A DNA stretch of 64,000 bases from Ischnura elegans (taxonomy: Eukaryota; Arthropoda; Insecta; Odonata; Coenagrionidae). The notes beneath the pieces are model-generated. The model ran no database searches, was not told where the DNA came from, and saw only the letters and a program-made list of their open reading frames with translations. This document shows positions 43,735-54,945 of the stretch, piece by piece. A program made the position numbers and the translations under genes. Positions within the stretch are counted from its first letter, which is position 1, and every line of letters begins with the position of its first letter. The stretch is from NCBI RefSeq assembly GCF_921293095.1, contig NC_060258.1, positions 1,116,001 to 1,180,000 on the forward strand, given 5' to 3'.

Positions 43735-44743
43735 ATTGCTTAGAATTTTGAAAGAAATCGGCGTATTCTACAATGATCGTAGAATTATTCATAGTTTGTA
43801 TAAAAACCAAGTAGCTGTGATCAAATGTGGACCAAACGGTGCAGAAGCGAGAATAAGAAAAGGGGTGAGACAAGGTTGTGCGCTTTCCCACTTAATTTTT
43901 AATTTTTACATAGAAAAAGCCATCAACGAAATCAAAGAGAAAGCTTTGGGTGTCAATATCCACGGAGAAAAAATTAGCATGCTGCTATTTGCTGACGACA
44001 CAGCAGTCATAGCCAAGACAGAGAAGGATTTAAAGAAGACGCTATCAAAGATGGAAAGGACAATGGCCAGATATCAGCTGAAAATCAACAAAAAGAAGAC
44101 TAAGAGATTAGTTTGCAGCAAAAGAGAGCAGGCTAAAACAAACATCAACCTAGGAAACCATAAGCTTGAAGTGGTGAACGAGTTCTCTTATCTGGGAAGC
44201 CAAATTTCCAGCGATGGACGGAGCAAGAAAGAAATACACAGTAGAATAGCGCAGGCGAAGAGGGTTTTCTACAAAAAGAAGTATCTTCTTACAGCTGAAA
44301 ATACCAGCATAGAAGTAAGGAAACAATTCATCAGATGCTACATATGGAGTATGTTTCTCTATGGAAGCGAGGCTTGGACGTTGACAGCAGCAGAGAAGTC
44401 AAGAGTGGAAGCATTCGAAATGTGGTGCTACCGAAGAATGATGAAGATAAAATGGATTGACCGTGTGAGTAACCATGAAGTGCTAAGGAGAGTTGGAGAA
44501 AAGAGAAGCCTCCTAAAAACATTAAGCAGAAGAAGGGACAACTTAGTTGGCCACATTTTGAGGCACGATGGTCTGATGAAGACAATCGTAGAAGGACAAA
44601 AGGAAGGGAAGAAGGGCAAGGGACGGCCCCGAATGAGTTACATTGGACAGGTTATAAAGGATGTAAAAGAGAATAAATATGTAGCTATGAAGAGATTAGC
44701 GGATAGGAGAGAGAAATGGAGAGCTGCGTCAAACCAATCTTAG
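43735..44743 (+). pseudogene. LINE reverse transcriptase, 5' truncated
   Basis: This is the C-terminal part of a non-LTR retrotransposon reverse transcriptase of a kind widespread in insects. The 335-codon frame is open but starts inside the RT. Residues 11-29 are YNDRRIIHSLYKNQ-like, 44-52 RQGCALSHL (family RQGCxLSP, so Pro is replaced by His), 85-88 the catalytic FADD, 155-165 SYLGSQISSDGR, 205-230 YIWSMFLYGSEAWTL, 236-246 FEMWCYRRMMK, and a C-terminal GHILRHDG and GRPRMSYI. The endonuclease and first palm motif are missing, so it cannot be autonomous. I lean to an RTE-like clade but am not sure. The undamaged frame suggests a fairly young insertion. Confidence 0.75.
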
Positions 44744-45512
44744 GGTTGTTGACTAATGATGATTTCATTTCTCCATTGTTTGAGCCACTTGCCTTCGACG
44801 AAGGATTTTTTTCCGGCTTCCATTGCGTCAAGGTCGGATTTTCAGTTGGAAAATCTGAGGTCACGGTTTTCACTCCCGGCCTGTTAGAACAAACTATTCC
44901 CTCAGATTGATTATTTATGTCTCTGATGGGGCTGGAGTAGTGACTACAACACCCACGTCCTCATTCCAACTAGGAAAACAAGTGATGTAATCACTCAACA
45001 TGTAACTTAATAATACTTTGAATGTATATTACAAATTTATTTTGTAAAATTTATGTAAAAATATGCACATATGAACAAAATAATCACATATTTCCTACCA
45101 AGAATAATTTGGACTGATGATGTTTCAAATTGCGGACGTTTCTCACGACTTATCCCGCGTATCTCAATTTTTATGAACAAAGACGCAAGTAGCCGTAGCC
45201 CATTTTTGCACAACACGTTTAATAAGACTAATATCTACAATATTGCGCTATAATTACACTGGAGCCATGTAAGTGTTTTTAATACGATCACAGCACGCCG
45301 ATTACGATTCTGGTTAGTTAGTTTTAAACAATGCCTTTCTGCATTTTAAGGATAAATTTTTGAAAAGGATGCATTAAATATTAAGAGATTTCTATATTCT
45401 AATTATTTTACAAAAATATCTTATTTCCATGCCTTTCGGTGTCATTAAACTGACGCACACAAGTCTTAACCGTCACTATAATACAAGACCAGTCCTACGT
45501 CGAACTAATTAG
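44744..45512. other. No recognisable gene
   Basis: AT-rich. A 64-codon plus frame and 62-codon minus frame overlap at 44685-44910 with no motif. Confidence 0.4.
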
Positions 45513-46381
45513 GAATTACTGTACTGTAATATGCTCCCATACGGGGTTAATGTACCTGTATTAAAGATAGAATGCTCTAATCATTTAATTCGGAATTACT
45601 GCAATAGGATTCGTGAGATAAGTAAGAGGGCAAGAAATGCTAAAGGGCAGGTGCCATTTAGCCTTCGGAAGAAAGTTTCCGAATGTTTGCTGCGACTTAG
45701 GACTGCTGTGACTTCAGCGATCCAGTACAGGGGCCAGGGAGGACAAGATACGTCTGCAGAGGCGATCAAGCTTTTGGAGAGCGACATTAGAAACGGCCCT
45801 TATCACGTATTTGGAGAGCACGAAAATTGCAAGGAGTACTTTTGCAAGGGTCCTAAGTCGGGTGAGCTAAACTTGGTTCCCCAGCTCATAGGAAGTGGTA
45901 TTTGGGAGGATTTGTCCTACGCAAATACTCTTCTTGCTCTCCACGTGCCAAGTTTAATATTTAATGCTAACAATAACTTGGCAGAGATGTACAATTCCTA
46001 CGTGGCGAAATACATAGGTGGCAAAAGGGTGAATTTTTCCCTTCGAGGATCATATGCTGCAAGATGTGAGGTTGCAGCAATTGCCCATAATGTGGGACCG
46101 AAATTACAAACCATTATTCACAAGAAGTTGGCCACAAAGAGCCCAGGAAAATTCACCAATAAGTACGCTTCTAAAAAAATAAGGGAGGCAGAGAGTAGAT
46201 CGAAAAGAAAACTTGACATGCCCCATCCAGGGCGTAAAAGGACTCGTATGGATGGCCCTGACGAGCAATATGGGCTGATTGAAACCCAGTCAGTGGAAAT
46301 TGATGCTGAAGCCGCAAAGGCTTTTATTGAAGAAGTCACCCTCAGTGCCGATGAGAGGACAGCCCTCGAGGAGAAGACTTA
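45513..46381 (+). pseudogene. Mutator-like transposase domain of a YqaJ fusion
   Basis: The frame reads PYG...KIECSNHLIRNYCNRI near its start, HENCKEYFCKGPKSGELN in the middle, and FNANNNLAEMYNSYVAKYIG then GKRVNFSLRGSYAARCEV. From memory this order is typical of the Mutator-like domain that precedes a YqaJ nuclease in large arthropod gene families. About 283 codons are open. The usual N-terminal part upstream of PYG is absent (5' truncation or an upstream exon outside recognition). The frame ends at TAG 46379-46381, but homologous coding continues one frame over (RDQRHSKLWMAERLKRMTAC), so a frameshift near 46378 broke the fusion. Confidence 0.7.
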
Positions 46382-47061
46382 GGGACCAGCGGCACTCCAA
46401 ATTGTGGATGGCCGAGAGGCTAAAAAGGATGACTGCCTGTGCGTTCGGCCGCGTTTGTAAACTTCGGGCGACAACCGCTCGGGATAATACAGTCCGGTCC
46501 ATTCTTCGCCCAAGATATGCCAAAAATAAGGCCATTGAATAAGGCCAAACGATGGAGAGAATCGCCTTGGAGGAATATGAAAAAAAGACTGGTCAAAAAG
46601 TGTTTCCAGCTGGACTATACGTGGACGAGGAGTTCCCATTTTTGGCTGCCTCCCCTGATGGCCAACTGGAGGATGGAGAAGGAATTGTGGAAGTGAAGTT
46701 CCCTTATTCATGCAAAGATATCACTCCTATTGAGGGTATTAAAAACAAAACAATTAAATACTGCGACATTCGGGATGGTAATATAAGTCTGAAGAGAAAT
46801 TCAGGTTATTTTTACCAAATCCAGGGGGAACTGAATATTTCAAAGAAAACGTATTGCATATTTTTAATTTGGACCCCACAAGGTTTTATATCAGAAAAAA
46901 TTCTCAGGGACAAAGCTTTTTGGGAATGCCACATGGTGGAGAAGTTAAAATCATTTTACCTCAATCACCTTCTCCCAGCAATTTTGAAATTGGAAAAAAT
47001 ACGAAATAAATTTTTATTGAGAGCGAGAGTAACGTTTTTCATTGACAACCAACTCCATTAA
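46382..47061 (+). pseudogene. YqaJ-type (lambda-exonuclease-like) nuclease domain
   Basis: Continuation of the preceding frame. It reads QRHSKLWMAERLKRMTAC, then FGRVCKLRATT, AKNKAIE-stop-GQTMERIALE, GLYVDEEFPFLAASPDGQ, and GIVEVKFPYSCKD. The Asp of SPDG and the E-V-K of GIVEVKFP are the catalytic residues of the YqaJ/lambda-exonuclease fold. One in-frame TAA (46540-46542) interrupts it before the ATG at 46552, and the C-terminus closes normally at 47061. Only two lesions (frameshift and stop) separate this from an intact fusion, so decay is recent or the stop is polymorphic. Proteins of this type would process DNA ends. Whether they mobilise an element is unclear. Confidence 0.75.
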
Positions 47062-47309
47062 TATTTTGAGGGTTTGAAACACCGCAAAAACCAAGGAAAT
47101 TCTGAAAAAATGCGTATATTAATAAAATTATACCGTGCCATTCTTTTTCACCGTATTTGTCCGATACTACATGAGATTGCATTAATTGTCAAATCATTTT
47201 TTTTAAATAAACTATGAGTACTCTCGTATGTCGACGAGACGAAACACCTATGTCCGTATAAGTCTCCTCCGTAAATAATATATTTCCCAAACCCAAAGAC
47301 TGCATTGAG
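47062..47309. other. 3' flank of the YqaJ pseudogene
   Basis: AT-rich flank with AATAAA-like words near 47120. No other feature. Confidence 0.4.
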
Positions 47310-47640
47310 ATCTCTTTACTTCCATGCGGCGGAGATACGATCGCGTCGGCTGGACGACCTGGACAGCAGCCTCAATCCACCTCATACTCAAGCCGAGAGA
47401 GAGAAGTCTGCTCGTCAATTTTCAGACCTCTGAGACGTCTATTTCCCCTTCGTCTCACTCCACATCGCTTCCCCTACCCTCCCTAAACACTTCCCCCACC
47501 GCCAAATTCCCCCTCCCTCGGGTCCAAGGCCTCTCGCTAGGCTCGCAAGCCATAATGATGAGTTTTTCGGTGGAAGGGGGAAGAAGCTGCGTTTCGAAAT
47601 CGGTCGAGGTATCCGGGCCCCTTAATGTAACTGTGATTTA
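47310..47640 (+). other. GC-rich segment, possible Penelope-type 3' UTR
   Basis: A C-rich tract (47440-47520) is followed by AATGATGAG and, about 40 bases on, TTTCGAAATCGGTCGAGG. That order resembles the C-rich UTR plus hammerhead region of the Penelope elements here. Stem I cannot be built and stem II would be long and irregular. The 105-codon frame is Ser/Pro-rich and not convincing. Confidence 0.25.
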
Positions 47641-49329
47641 AATGAATGCATAGCAAGCACTATCTCTCCATAGACATTTTCCTATCTCCTACAAAATAAA
47701 CTCAAAGCATCTGGAAGCATCCCTTCCGCACAGAAGGCCACAAAAAAATATTTAAAGGGACATGCAGCAGTAGAAACGATTGTAAGAACATATTTAGACA
47801 CATCATCTCATGCTACGAAGTAAAATTTGAAGGAAAAGAAGATATATGAATTAAATAGAATGTATTAAAGTTTTATAATAGTCGCTAGTCATAATAAATG
47901 AAATACTACAAGTTATTAAACTGTAGATCACCCACATTTCTCCTTAGTAAGGCAATGAGTTTATAAAGGAAGAGGTATGCGGGGTTAGGTATGAGAAATG
48001 AGCCCCAAGTTCCTTGTTTTACTTTGTGGAACCACGATCTTCCAAATAAAGTTTACTCTAATTATATTCAACCACAACCATTTATATTCAATGGCCTTGA
48101 TCGCCTCTAGTCACAATTGAAACAATCTCCTCCATGTCATAATCCAGCTAGGCTGCCTCAGTTCATTCCGCCATTTTGACTTTGCTCTTGACCGCTTCGA
48201 AAAGAAATTCTCGTGGCGAACGTATCGCCTGTCGACCGGTGGTCCGGAGCACTTTCCTCGAGAGCGCACTGTAGCGAATGTAGCATTCTTTGGACCTCAT
48301 CCCATGTAACGGAGATTTCTAAATAGTCTTATCCACTTTCAGAATTATACTCCTTTCACCTCACCTTGAAGAGTAGCTCACTGAAGATCGTATCTTTAAC
48401 TTTAAAAGTCAGAGTATTGTTTTCAGGGTTTTTGGGATTGTGATAATTTCATCCCAGCTAGCACATTATAAGCCATTGAGATAAGGTGAAAGGAAGAAAT
48501 ACGGAAGGCGCTTATCAACTAAGCTTTTTATGGGTTTCTTACGACCAGGCCGACAAACATCCAGAGCAATGATAAAATGGATGCCAAACTTTCAGCAGTT
48601 CCGCAGACTATTTTATAGATTTAGAGTATTTAGTAAGGGATTTATGTAAAAGAATAATGTTTCCATTCTTGGCCCTTCTATAATATGAGTAGAAATAGCA
48701 TCGAATGGCCATAATTTGAAAATAATTCATGTTTATGAACTGATGGCAAAACAATGGTCAAAAGAAAAGACGGAGCGAAGAAAAACAGAATTTCACACGA
48801 TTAGCGATGTAGAATAATATAAAAATGCCGTAAGGAATCTTTAAAATACATATTGTATTCAACCCGTTACCAGGCGATAAATTAAAATTCATCAATATTT
48901 TATCGTGGGGGCCTGGAATAATTTCAGTCGTTCATGCATATAACAGCAAATTTTTTCTAGTTTATTGAATTCAAACTGTTTACTACGACTATAATTTCAG
49001 TTAGTCTGTTTTGTTTTAGTTGTTGGGAAAATTTAGTTGTCTGCATCTCTAAAAAAATGAAACAGTAAAATGGGAACTAATGCCTTTTCAGGACGTGCTT
49101 TTCTTTATTTTACTTTTCTTGCCTACTTTCTTCCGCAATATTTGCAGAATATTTAAATAAGTTTTATGTATCAAGAATCAGTGAGACCAAAACTTGAACA
49201 TTTCCCCATTTTTAAAGAAACAGATGGCCTTTCTAAAGCATGACTTTAATCACCCATTGTTTGAAAAATGAAATTTTATATATTCTCGATAGTGAGATGA
49301 GAGTGTATTATAGATTTTAACACCATTTT
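47641..49329. other. No recognisable gene
   Basis: AT-rich. No frame above 60 codons. Nothing is recognised. Confidence 0.4.
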
Positions 49330-50480
49330 AAAAAAAGTAAAAAATAATCAGTTCATAAGAACTGACTAATGCCGGCCTCTGATTGAGGTAGTTAAATAGC
49401 TATTAGGTACATACTATGTTGTGATTGGGCTACGCCTCGTGGAATTAGTGAATTTCAAATAAATTAGATTTTCGTAACAGTGTTTATCAGCTATGATACA
49501 AGTACGAGAGAAATATTTACTATCCATTCTTACCATACATTACGTTCAAACTCTTTTGGTCGATTGTATTAGATAAAATCTTGCACTTGAATGGCATGCT
49601 TCTTTAGAGTAAGGCAATAACACAGCCTTGGATTGTTCATATAAAAAGCGTTGTATAGTTTTAATTAATTTCTCTTAGTTTCACGTCACTTACAAACATT
49701 TTATTAAACTTTAAATGATACAAACTCGGGAGCAAGGGAACACCCGTCCGCCATAACTATCACAATCCGACTCTTCTCTTTTCACTTCCCCCCACGCCAT
49801 CAACAATCACAACAATTACCTCACTCCACCTCTACTGCTTATTATTGCTTGAATTACGTCACACAAAAACCAAAACAAACCACTCACAATTGTTACAGCG
49901 TAGATAAATGCATTTGCAATTACTTACTCAATAGGTTAAGCAATCTGATTGAAATCGATATTCGCTCCTTCCTCGGCTCTCCTATTCCCAATACAGAGAA
50001 GGCAATCCTGAAACGTAAAATAAATTACTTCTGTTACTGAAATGGGAAAATTATTATACTCGTATGAAGCAACCCTTTCTTTAATGCCTTTTTAAACTTA
50101 CAGAATTTACAATCCCAAATGATGGAGAAATACTTCTCAGATAACAGGCGTTGAAGAAAATATGGCAGATCAATTCGTAAGATGCAACTCGCATGAGATC
50201 TGCTCGTCTCATGACTTAGGAAATGGCATTTACACCCACAGAGAACGGGCTTATCTAATCTTTAGTGCCTCATAAAAAATGAAGGTGTAAGTATTGCCAA
50301 ATTATGACATTGCTAGTCATCGCTTGTGCGAAAATAATTGCCATTTTCTCCACTGAACATAATGGATAAGAAGGATAGATATCTTTTCAACGTTATTTTT
50401 CGGGTTGGTGGCAATTTTTTGCGAGATTACTGAGATATGGGATCACGAGATGAAGATGAAGGTAACGGATTCTGAGCTGA
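49330..50480 (+). repeat. Local repeat, copy A
   Basis: Two blocks are shared with copy B. 49345-49610 (GAACTGACTAATG, TTGGTCGATTGTATTAGAT, CTTGCACTTGAA) matches 51075-51385. 49920-50480 (CGCTCCTTCCTCGGCTCTCC, CCTGAAACGTAAAAT, GCTTATCTAATC, ATGGGATCACGAGATGAAGA) matches 52975-53545. The 63-codon frame at 49849-50040 lies inside it. Confidence 0.75.
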
Positions 50481-50989
50481 ACACAGGTAAGTCTCTACCC
50501 CATGGGTAATCCAGATAAGAAAGCTGACAAGCGTTGTGCTCACAATCAAATAGTGACGCGAACTATTGGCCCAAGAGCTGCAAATGCTTCTTCATCAGAG
50601 CAACGATTTAAATACAAACATAAGCAAGTTTTATTAAACAACCGAATTTAAGAGAGATAACCTATAAAAAGTACTGATCAAAAAAATTGTTGGTAAAAAC
50701 ATATGTTGATATAGTTTTTTCTAGCATAATGATAAGATAATCCGTGCCGTGGTTGAGAGAAAGTCGCTTTAGCCGTTTTCGGATGTTGGCGAGATGAACA
50801 AAGAAAAATTGATTTTTCTACGCATAGCTTGATATATGAAGGTGATTTGAAGTTTATTGCGTCCTTTTGTAACTAATAAAAAAGTTAATTTTTGAGTATC
50901 TCATGTCCTTATTACACAAAAAATGAAGAATGCGATGATTATTGAAATTAAAAATAGAAATTTGAAAGTATTCACGATTAAAAAACGCA
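50481..50989. other. No recognisable gene
   Basis: AT-rich spacer between copies A and B. Nothing is recognised. Confidence 0.4.
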
Positions 50990-53545
50990 ACGGTCTCTAA
51001 GACCGCATGCCAAATTTACATGAATTAAATTTTGAAGGCCTGTATGCGTCAAAAATGCATCTGAAACAAAAGCCAAAAATAATCAGCTCATGAGAACTGA
51101 CTAATGATGGCCTGTGATTAAGATGAGTACCCACAAGCTACTTTTCCGCACTAACGTTGCAAGAAGATTATTTCTCCATGAATATGAAAATGAATATTTC
51201 GTTTAAATAGCGTTTCGAGATATCGCATTAAGTCTGTAAACCTTGGAAGTAGTATGTAATGCACGGTGGCATAAAACTTTCTATGGATATATCACAAGAA
51301 ACATTTGCTAACCATTCTTATAAAAAATTATGTTCAAACTCTGTTGGTCGATTGTATTAGATGCAATCTTGCACTTGAAAGGCATTCTTATTGTGACGGG
51401 TGGTCACGATATTTTTTCTTTTTGTCCCATGTCAGCGCGCCTCACGCGGCTACGATCTTCCCCGTGGAAGATTACGTGGATCGGGCGAAGTGACTCTGAC
51501 CTTCATGTAGTATAAGACGGTAAAATACCATGGTTTTAGTTCCCATTCAATTGTACCCATAGGATGTAAGGCGATCACGCCACTTGTGCAGTGACGTGAT
51601 TGGCTAAAATTCAGCTTTCCGTAACGGAAAAATCGGGAATAGCGAGGTTACGTGGTAGGAGGAGAAGTGGGGATGAAGTCAGTTGGTGAACGGACACGGT
51701 ACTGGTCTGTTGGTCGAGAGGGAGACAAGCCTGTCTCGAGGTACCAGCAGAGAGAGAGCACATAATTGGGAGCTGGCAGTCAATGCTCAGCTGTGAGAGG
51801 GAAGGAGACCCAAGAAAGGCAACGGCTGTGATTGCAGAGGTGTGTGACGGAGAGCGACCGGGGGAAGTGGAGCAGTTTCTGATTCCGGAGCACGGATAAA
51901 GGTGCTGGCCCAGGCGTTTGAGAAGGCGACATCTGTGCCGAAAGTGAGGCCGTCGCTGCGCTTGTGGGCCGTTTTCATCCGGAGCAGCCAAAAAGCTCCC
52001 CGAATCACTGGCGACGGAGTCGTCGGGAACCACAGACTGCCATGCCCATAAGTATCAATATCCAGTAATTATTCCCGTATTATCACATTCCCAAGTGCTT
52101 CAAGCAGTACCAAGAGGGTAAAGATTACCACTCTAAAGTCCGTCTACTTCATCCAAATACCGGTGATTCATGTAAGGACCAATCAAGTCACTTTCGCAAG
52201 AGTTCATGCGAGACTGCAAAAAGTCAATAACTGCACCGAGTTTTTAAATAGTTAATTGAACAGAAAAGGACTATTGATTGCACGTCTTACGCCCGTAAAT
52301 AAGGGCAATTTAATGTATCATAATTTCCCGTCTTTCCAGGAGGCAGACGAGGAACATGTAATGGCTTTTCAATTCTTATTTCTTTGTGTCATCAAGGGTA
52401 TTTCATCTTTTTGCTTGTGTTCATTCATCCATCATTAGTTTGTAGATTAGGCTTAGTATTTTTCAAGGGTGATTTTTCATCAGTGCGTTGATGGTTTTTC
52501 GTTGTTTTCGCCAAAGTCTCAATAATAAATGGTGATTTTTGTGCATAATGTAAAAGGTCAGTGTTCATTCGTCGGACCCTCAAACCCTTGTCCGTGCGTG
52601 AGTCAAACAACCAGTGTCCGCATTGTCATATTGTCCACCCGTATTAACAATTATTTAATCCTGGGAGTTTGGAACGTCCTTGCTTCTACCGGCAAAGCTA
52701 GTTCGTGGGCCGCGGTTTTGGGTGGCGCCCTAATAAACGATCTAAGATCGTATTCTTCTGCAATATTTTTCCCAAAATCACATTCTACCGAAACCAGATT
52801 TCGGAGTGGCGAGCTGTCGGGGAAGGAAAGAAGGAGGGGGTAACACTCGGGAGCATGAGGGCTGAGACGGGTCGACGGGCTGGCAGGGAAACGGGCCTGT
52901 TCCGTCACATTATATAAAAAGGCAATCACGCTATTACGCATTATTCCAAGAAAACTTATATAGAATGCGTTTGCAAATACTTACCCAATAGGTTAGGCAA
53001 ATCTAGTTGAAATTTGTATTCGCTCCTTCCTCGGCTCTCCTATTCCCAATGCAGAGAAGGTAATCCTGAAACGTAAAATATATTACTTCTGTTACTGACA
53101 TGAGAAAATTATTTCACTCTCATGAAGCAAACCTATTCTTTCAATGCCTTTTTTAAACTTACAGAAATCTTAGTCCAAAACCATGGAAAAATACTTCTAC
53201 GATAACAGGATTTGAACCACAAGATGGCAGATCAGTTCCCCAGACGCAACACGAACGAGATATGCTCATCCTTTGGCTCAGGAAGAGGCCTTTATACCCA
53301 CAGACAGCAGGCTTATCTAATCCTTAGTGCCTTATAAAATATGGCGGTGCAGGGATTGCCAATTCACGATAGTCCCAGTCAACGCTCGGGCGAAAATATT
53401 TGTGATTCTCTCGACTGAACTTAGTCCATAAGAAGGATGGATATCACTTCTAACAATATTTTCTTCGGATTAGTTATGATCTTTTGCTAGATATTTGATG
53501 TATGGGATCACGAGATGAAGACAAAGGTAATGGATTTTGATCTGA
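50990..53545 (+). repeat. Local repeat, copy B, split by an LTR
   Basis: The left part (50990-51391) and right part (52910-53545) are contiguous in copy A order. They are separated by the 1518-bp solo LTR at 51392-52909. The left part also shares GGTCTCTAAGACC and AATCAGCTCATGAGAACTGA with copy C. Confidence 0.75.
51392..52909. mobile_element. Solo LTR (1518 bp)
   Basis: The ends TGTGACGG and CCGTCACA form an 8-bp terminal inverted repeat beginning TG and ending CA. TTAT flanks both sides (51388-51391 and 52910-52913), a 4-bp target duplication of the size made by retroviral-type integrases. Removing it restores continuity of repeat copy B. Its left two-thirds are GC-rich, and open frames there (140 codons minus, 104 codons plus) lack retrotransposon motifs. 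No gag-pol or second LTR exists, so it arose by LTR-LTR recombination. Superfamily (Gypsy or BEL/Pao) cannot be told from an LTR alone. Confidence 0.8.
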
Positions 53546-53929
53546 CCAACCAAGGGCAGTCGGAACTTCCCAATTAACTCCATAGAATGCGTGGCTTGGC
53601 AACTGAAAAATTGAAATCCGTCTTTGAAAATTGATGACGTATTTTTGCCAGCACACAGCGCCGTCACAGAAAAATGTATTCGCGTTGGATATTCTCCGCG
53701 TTTTGGCAGCAGTGCACAGGCGATTGCGCATTGGTTGTCGTTTATGGGAAGCTTAGGTGTGCTGGAAGCAGACATGCATGATTAGCTGAATTGGGAGTGA
53801 TGATTGCCATTAGTTTCATTATTCAAACTTCTCTAACTTTTTATCTACTTTATTATAACTTCTCTAACTTTTTATCTGCTGTTTTAAAATCTGACTTCTT
53901 CCTTGACAATCCTTCCTCCTCCCCTTCTC
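53546..53929. other. No recognisable gene
   Basis: Spacer with overlapping minus frames (101 and 85 codons) and no motif. A 30-base direct repeat with CTTCTCTAACTTTTTATCT occurs near 53828 and 53860. Confidence 0.4.
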
Positions 53930-54221
53930 ATTAACCTCGTTACCACCTGACTTTTATCTGCCTCCTCCCACCCCACCTCCCCAAGCTTTTATACTTTTTG
54001 TTTTGAACCTCCTATCCAACCAACAATGCCCAACCAACAATGCTCAATGCTCCTCCTCATTTAGCTCCCCCCCTCCTCCTTCTCTCACACTATTGTTGGA
54101 TAAATAAGGCTGGATGTTGTATGCTTTTCTCAGTTAGTCTTGATAATGACGTTGTAAACGTTGAAACTAGTAGACTGCAAAAATATAAGGTTGTGGAATA
54201 GTACTGTGTTTTTATTTAACC
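53930..54221 (+). repeat. Penelope-like 3' end with C-rich UTR
   Basis: C-rich tracts (53930-54075) precede a hammerhead-like fold (54136-54176) and the terminal GTTGTGGAATAGTACTG box shared with 38039-38060. No reverse transcriptase lies upstream, so this is a 5'-truncated insertion. Confidence 0.55.
54136..54176 (+). ncRNA. Hammerhead-like fold at a Penelope 3' end
   Basis: Stem I is AGTC (54136-54139) with GACT (54173-54176). Core region TTGATAATGA. Stem II is ACGTT/AACGT with loop GTA. GAAA lies at 54163-54166. Stem III is AC/GT with loop TA. The cleavage base is A54172. Two core positions differ from CTGATGA. Geometry matches the 37990-38028 fold almost base for base in spacing. Confidence 0.5.
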
Positions 54222-54449
54222 ATGAATACCTTATAATATGTTTTAATATCCAACATGTTTCCATGCTTAAAAATATAGCCATAAATATTAAAATGAAATG
54301 GGTAATTAATTGGAAAAAATTGAACCTATTTCATTCATTCCTTTCCTTAATGCATTTCGCATGTGTTCTCACACACCATTAATCGAATTCAGTCAGATAT
54401 TAACGGAAATAAAAAAATAAAAGCATTAGTTTTCGAGACTTTGATATAT

Positions 54450-54740
54450 GTAGCATAAAAAATATGAAGATAACAGGAATTATTGGCATACACAATAGTC
54501 ATTTTGAAAACATTCATAATTTTAAAAACTCAGTGGTCTCTCAGACCACAGAAGGTTATGGGTCAAAACTCCATCTAAAACAAAAGCAAACAGTAACCAG
54601 CTCATTAGAACTGATTTGCCACTACCTACTTACCTCACAGGTTACGCAATCTGGTTGGAATAGATAATCGCTCCTTCCTTGACTTTCCTATTCCCAATAC
54701 GGAAGTGGCAATCCTGAAATGTAAAATAAGTTACTTCGAA
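54450..54740 (+). repeat. Local repeat, copy C (shortened)
   Basis: GTGGTCTCTCAGACCAC, AACCAGCTCATTAGAACTGA and CGCTCCTTCCTTGACTTTCC follow the copy A/B order, but the sequence between the two blocks is deleted. Confidence 0.7.
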
Positions 54741-54759
54741 ACTTCGCAACCAATGGGTC

Positions 54760-54945
54760 AGAGAAAATTGAGCTTGAAATAATTTACATGCGCGAGGACT
54801 TCTGGAAAGTCCCTAGTGTCGTTGCCCTACTAGGATTCATCATTGACAATAACATTCAAAACACATTCACTGAAACAACTAAACCACTGAACACCCTGGA
54901 TAAATTACCACCAGCCACCACTGACCATTGGTACAAATTTTAAAC
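54760..54945 (+). pseudogene. Short coding-like fragment, possibly hAT C-terminus
   Basis: The plus strand reads EKIELEIIYMREDFWKVPSV, then LLGFIIDNNIQNTFTETTKP and a stop. The spacing resembles the region before the dimerisation domain of hAT transposases (FIxxNxLxxxFxE), but the diagnostic RSFSKLK box is absent. The fragment is too short for a firm call. Confidence 0.25.

Noticed and set aside
44331..44619. Minus-strand frames of 84 and 63 codons
   Set aside because: They are antisense to the LINE reverse transcriptase at 43735-44743.
47560..47620. Fourth hammerhead at the GC-rich segment
   Set aside because: ATGATGAG and CGAAATCGGTC are in order, but stem I does not pair and stem II would need about 35 irregular bases.
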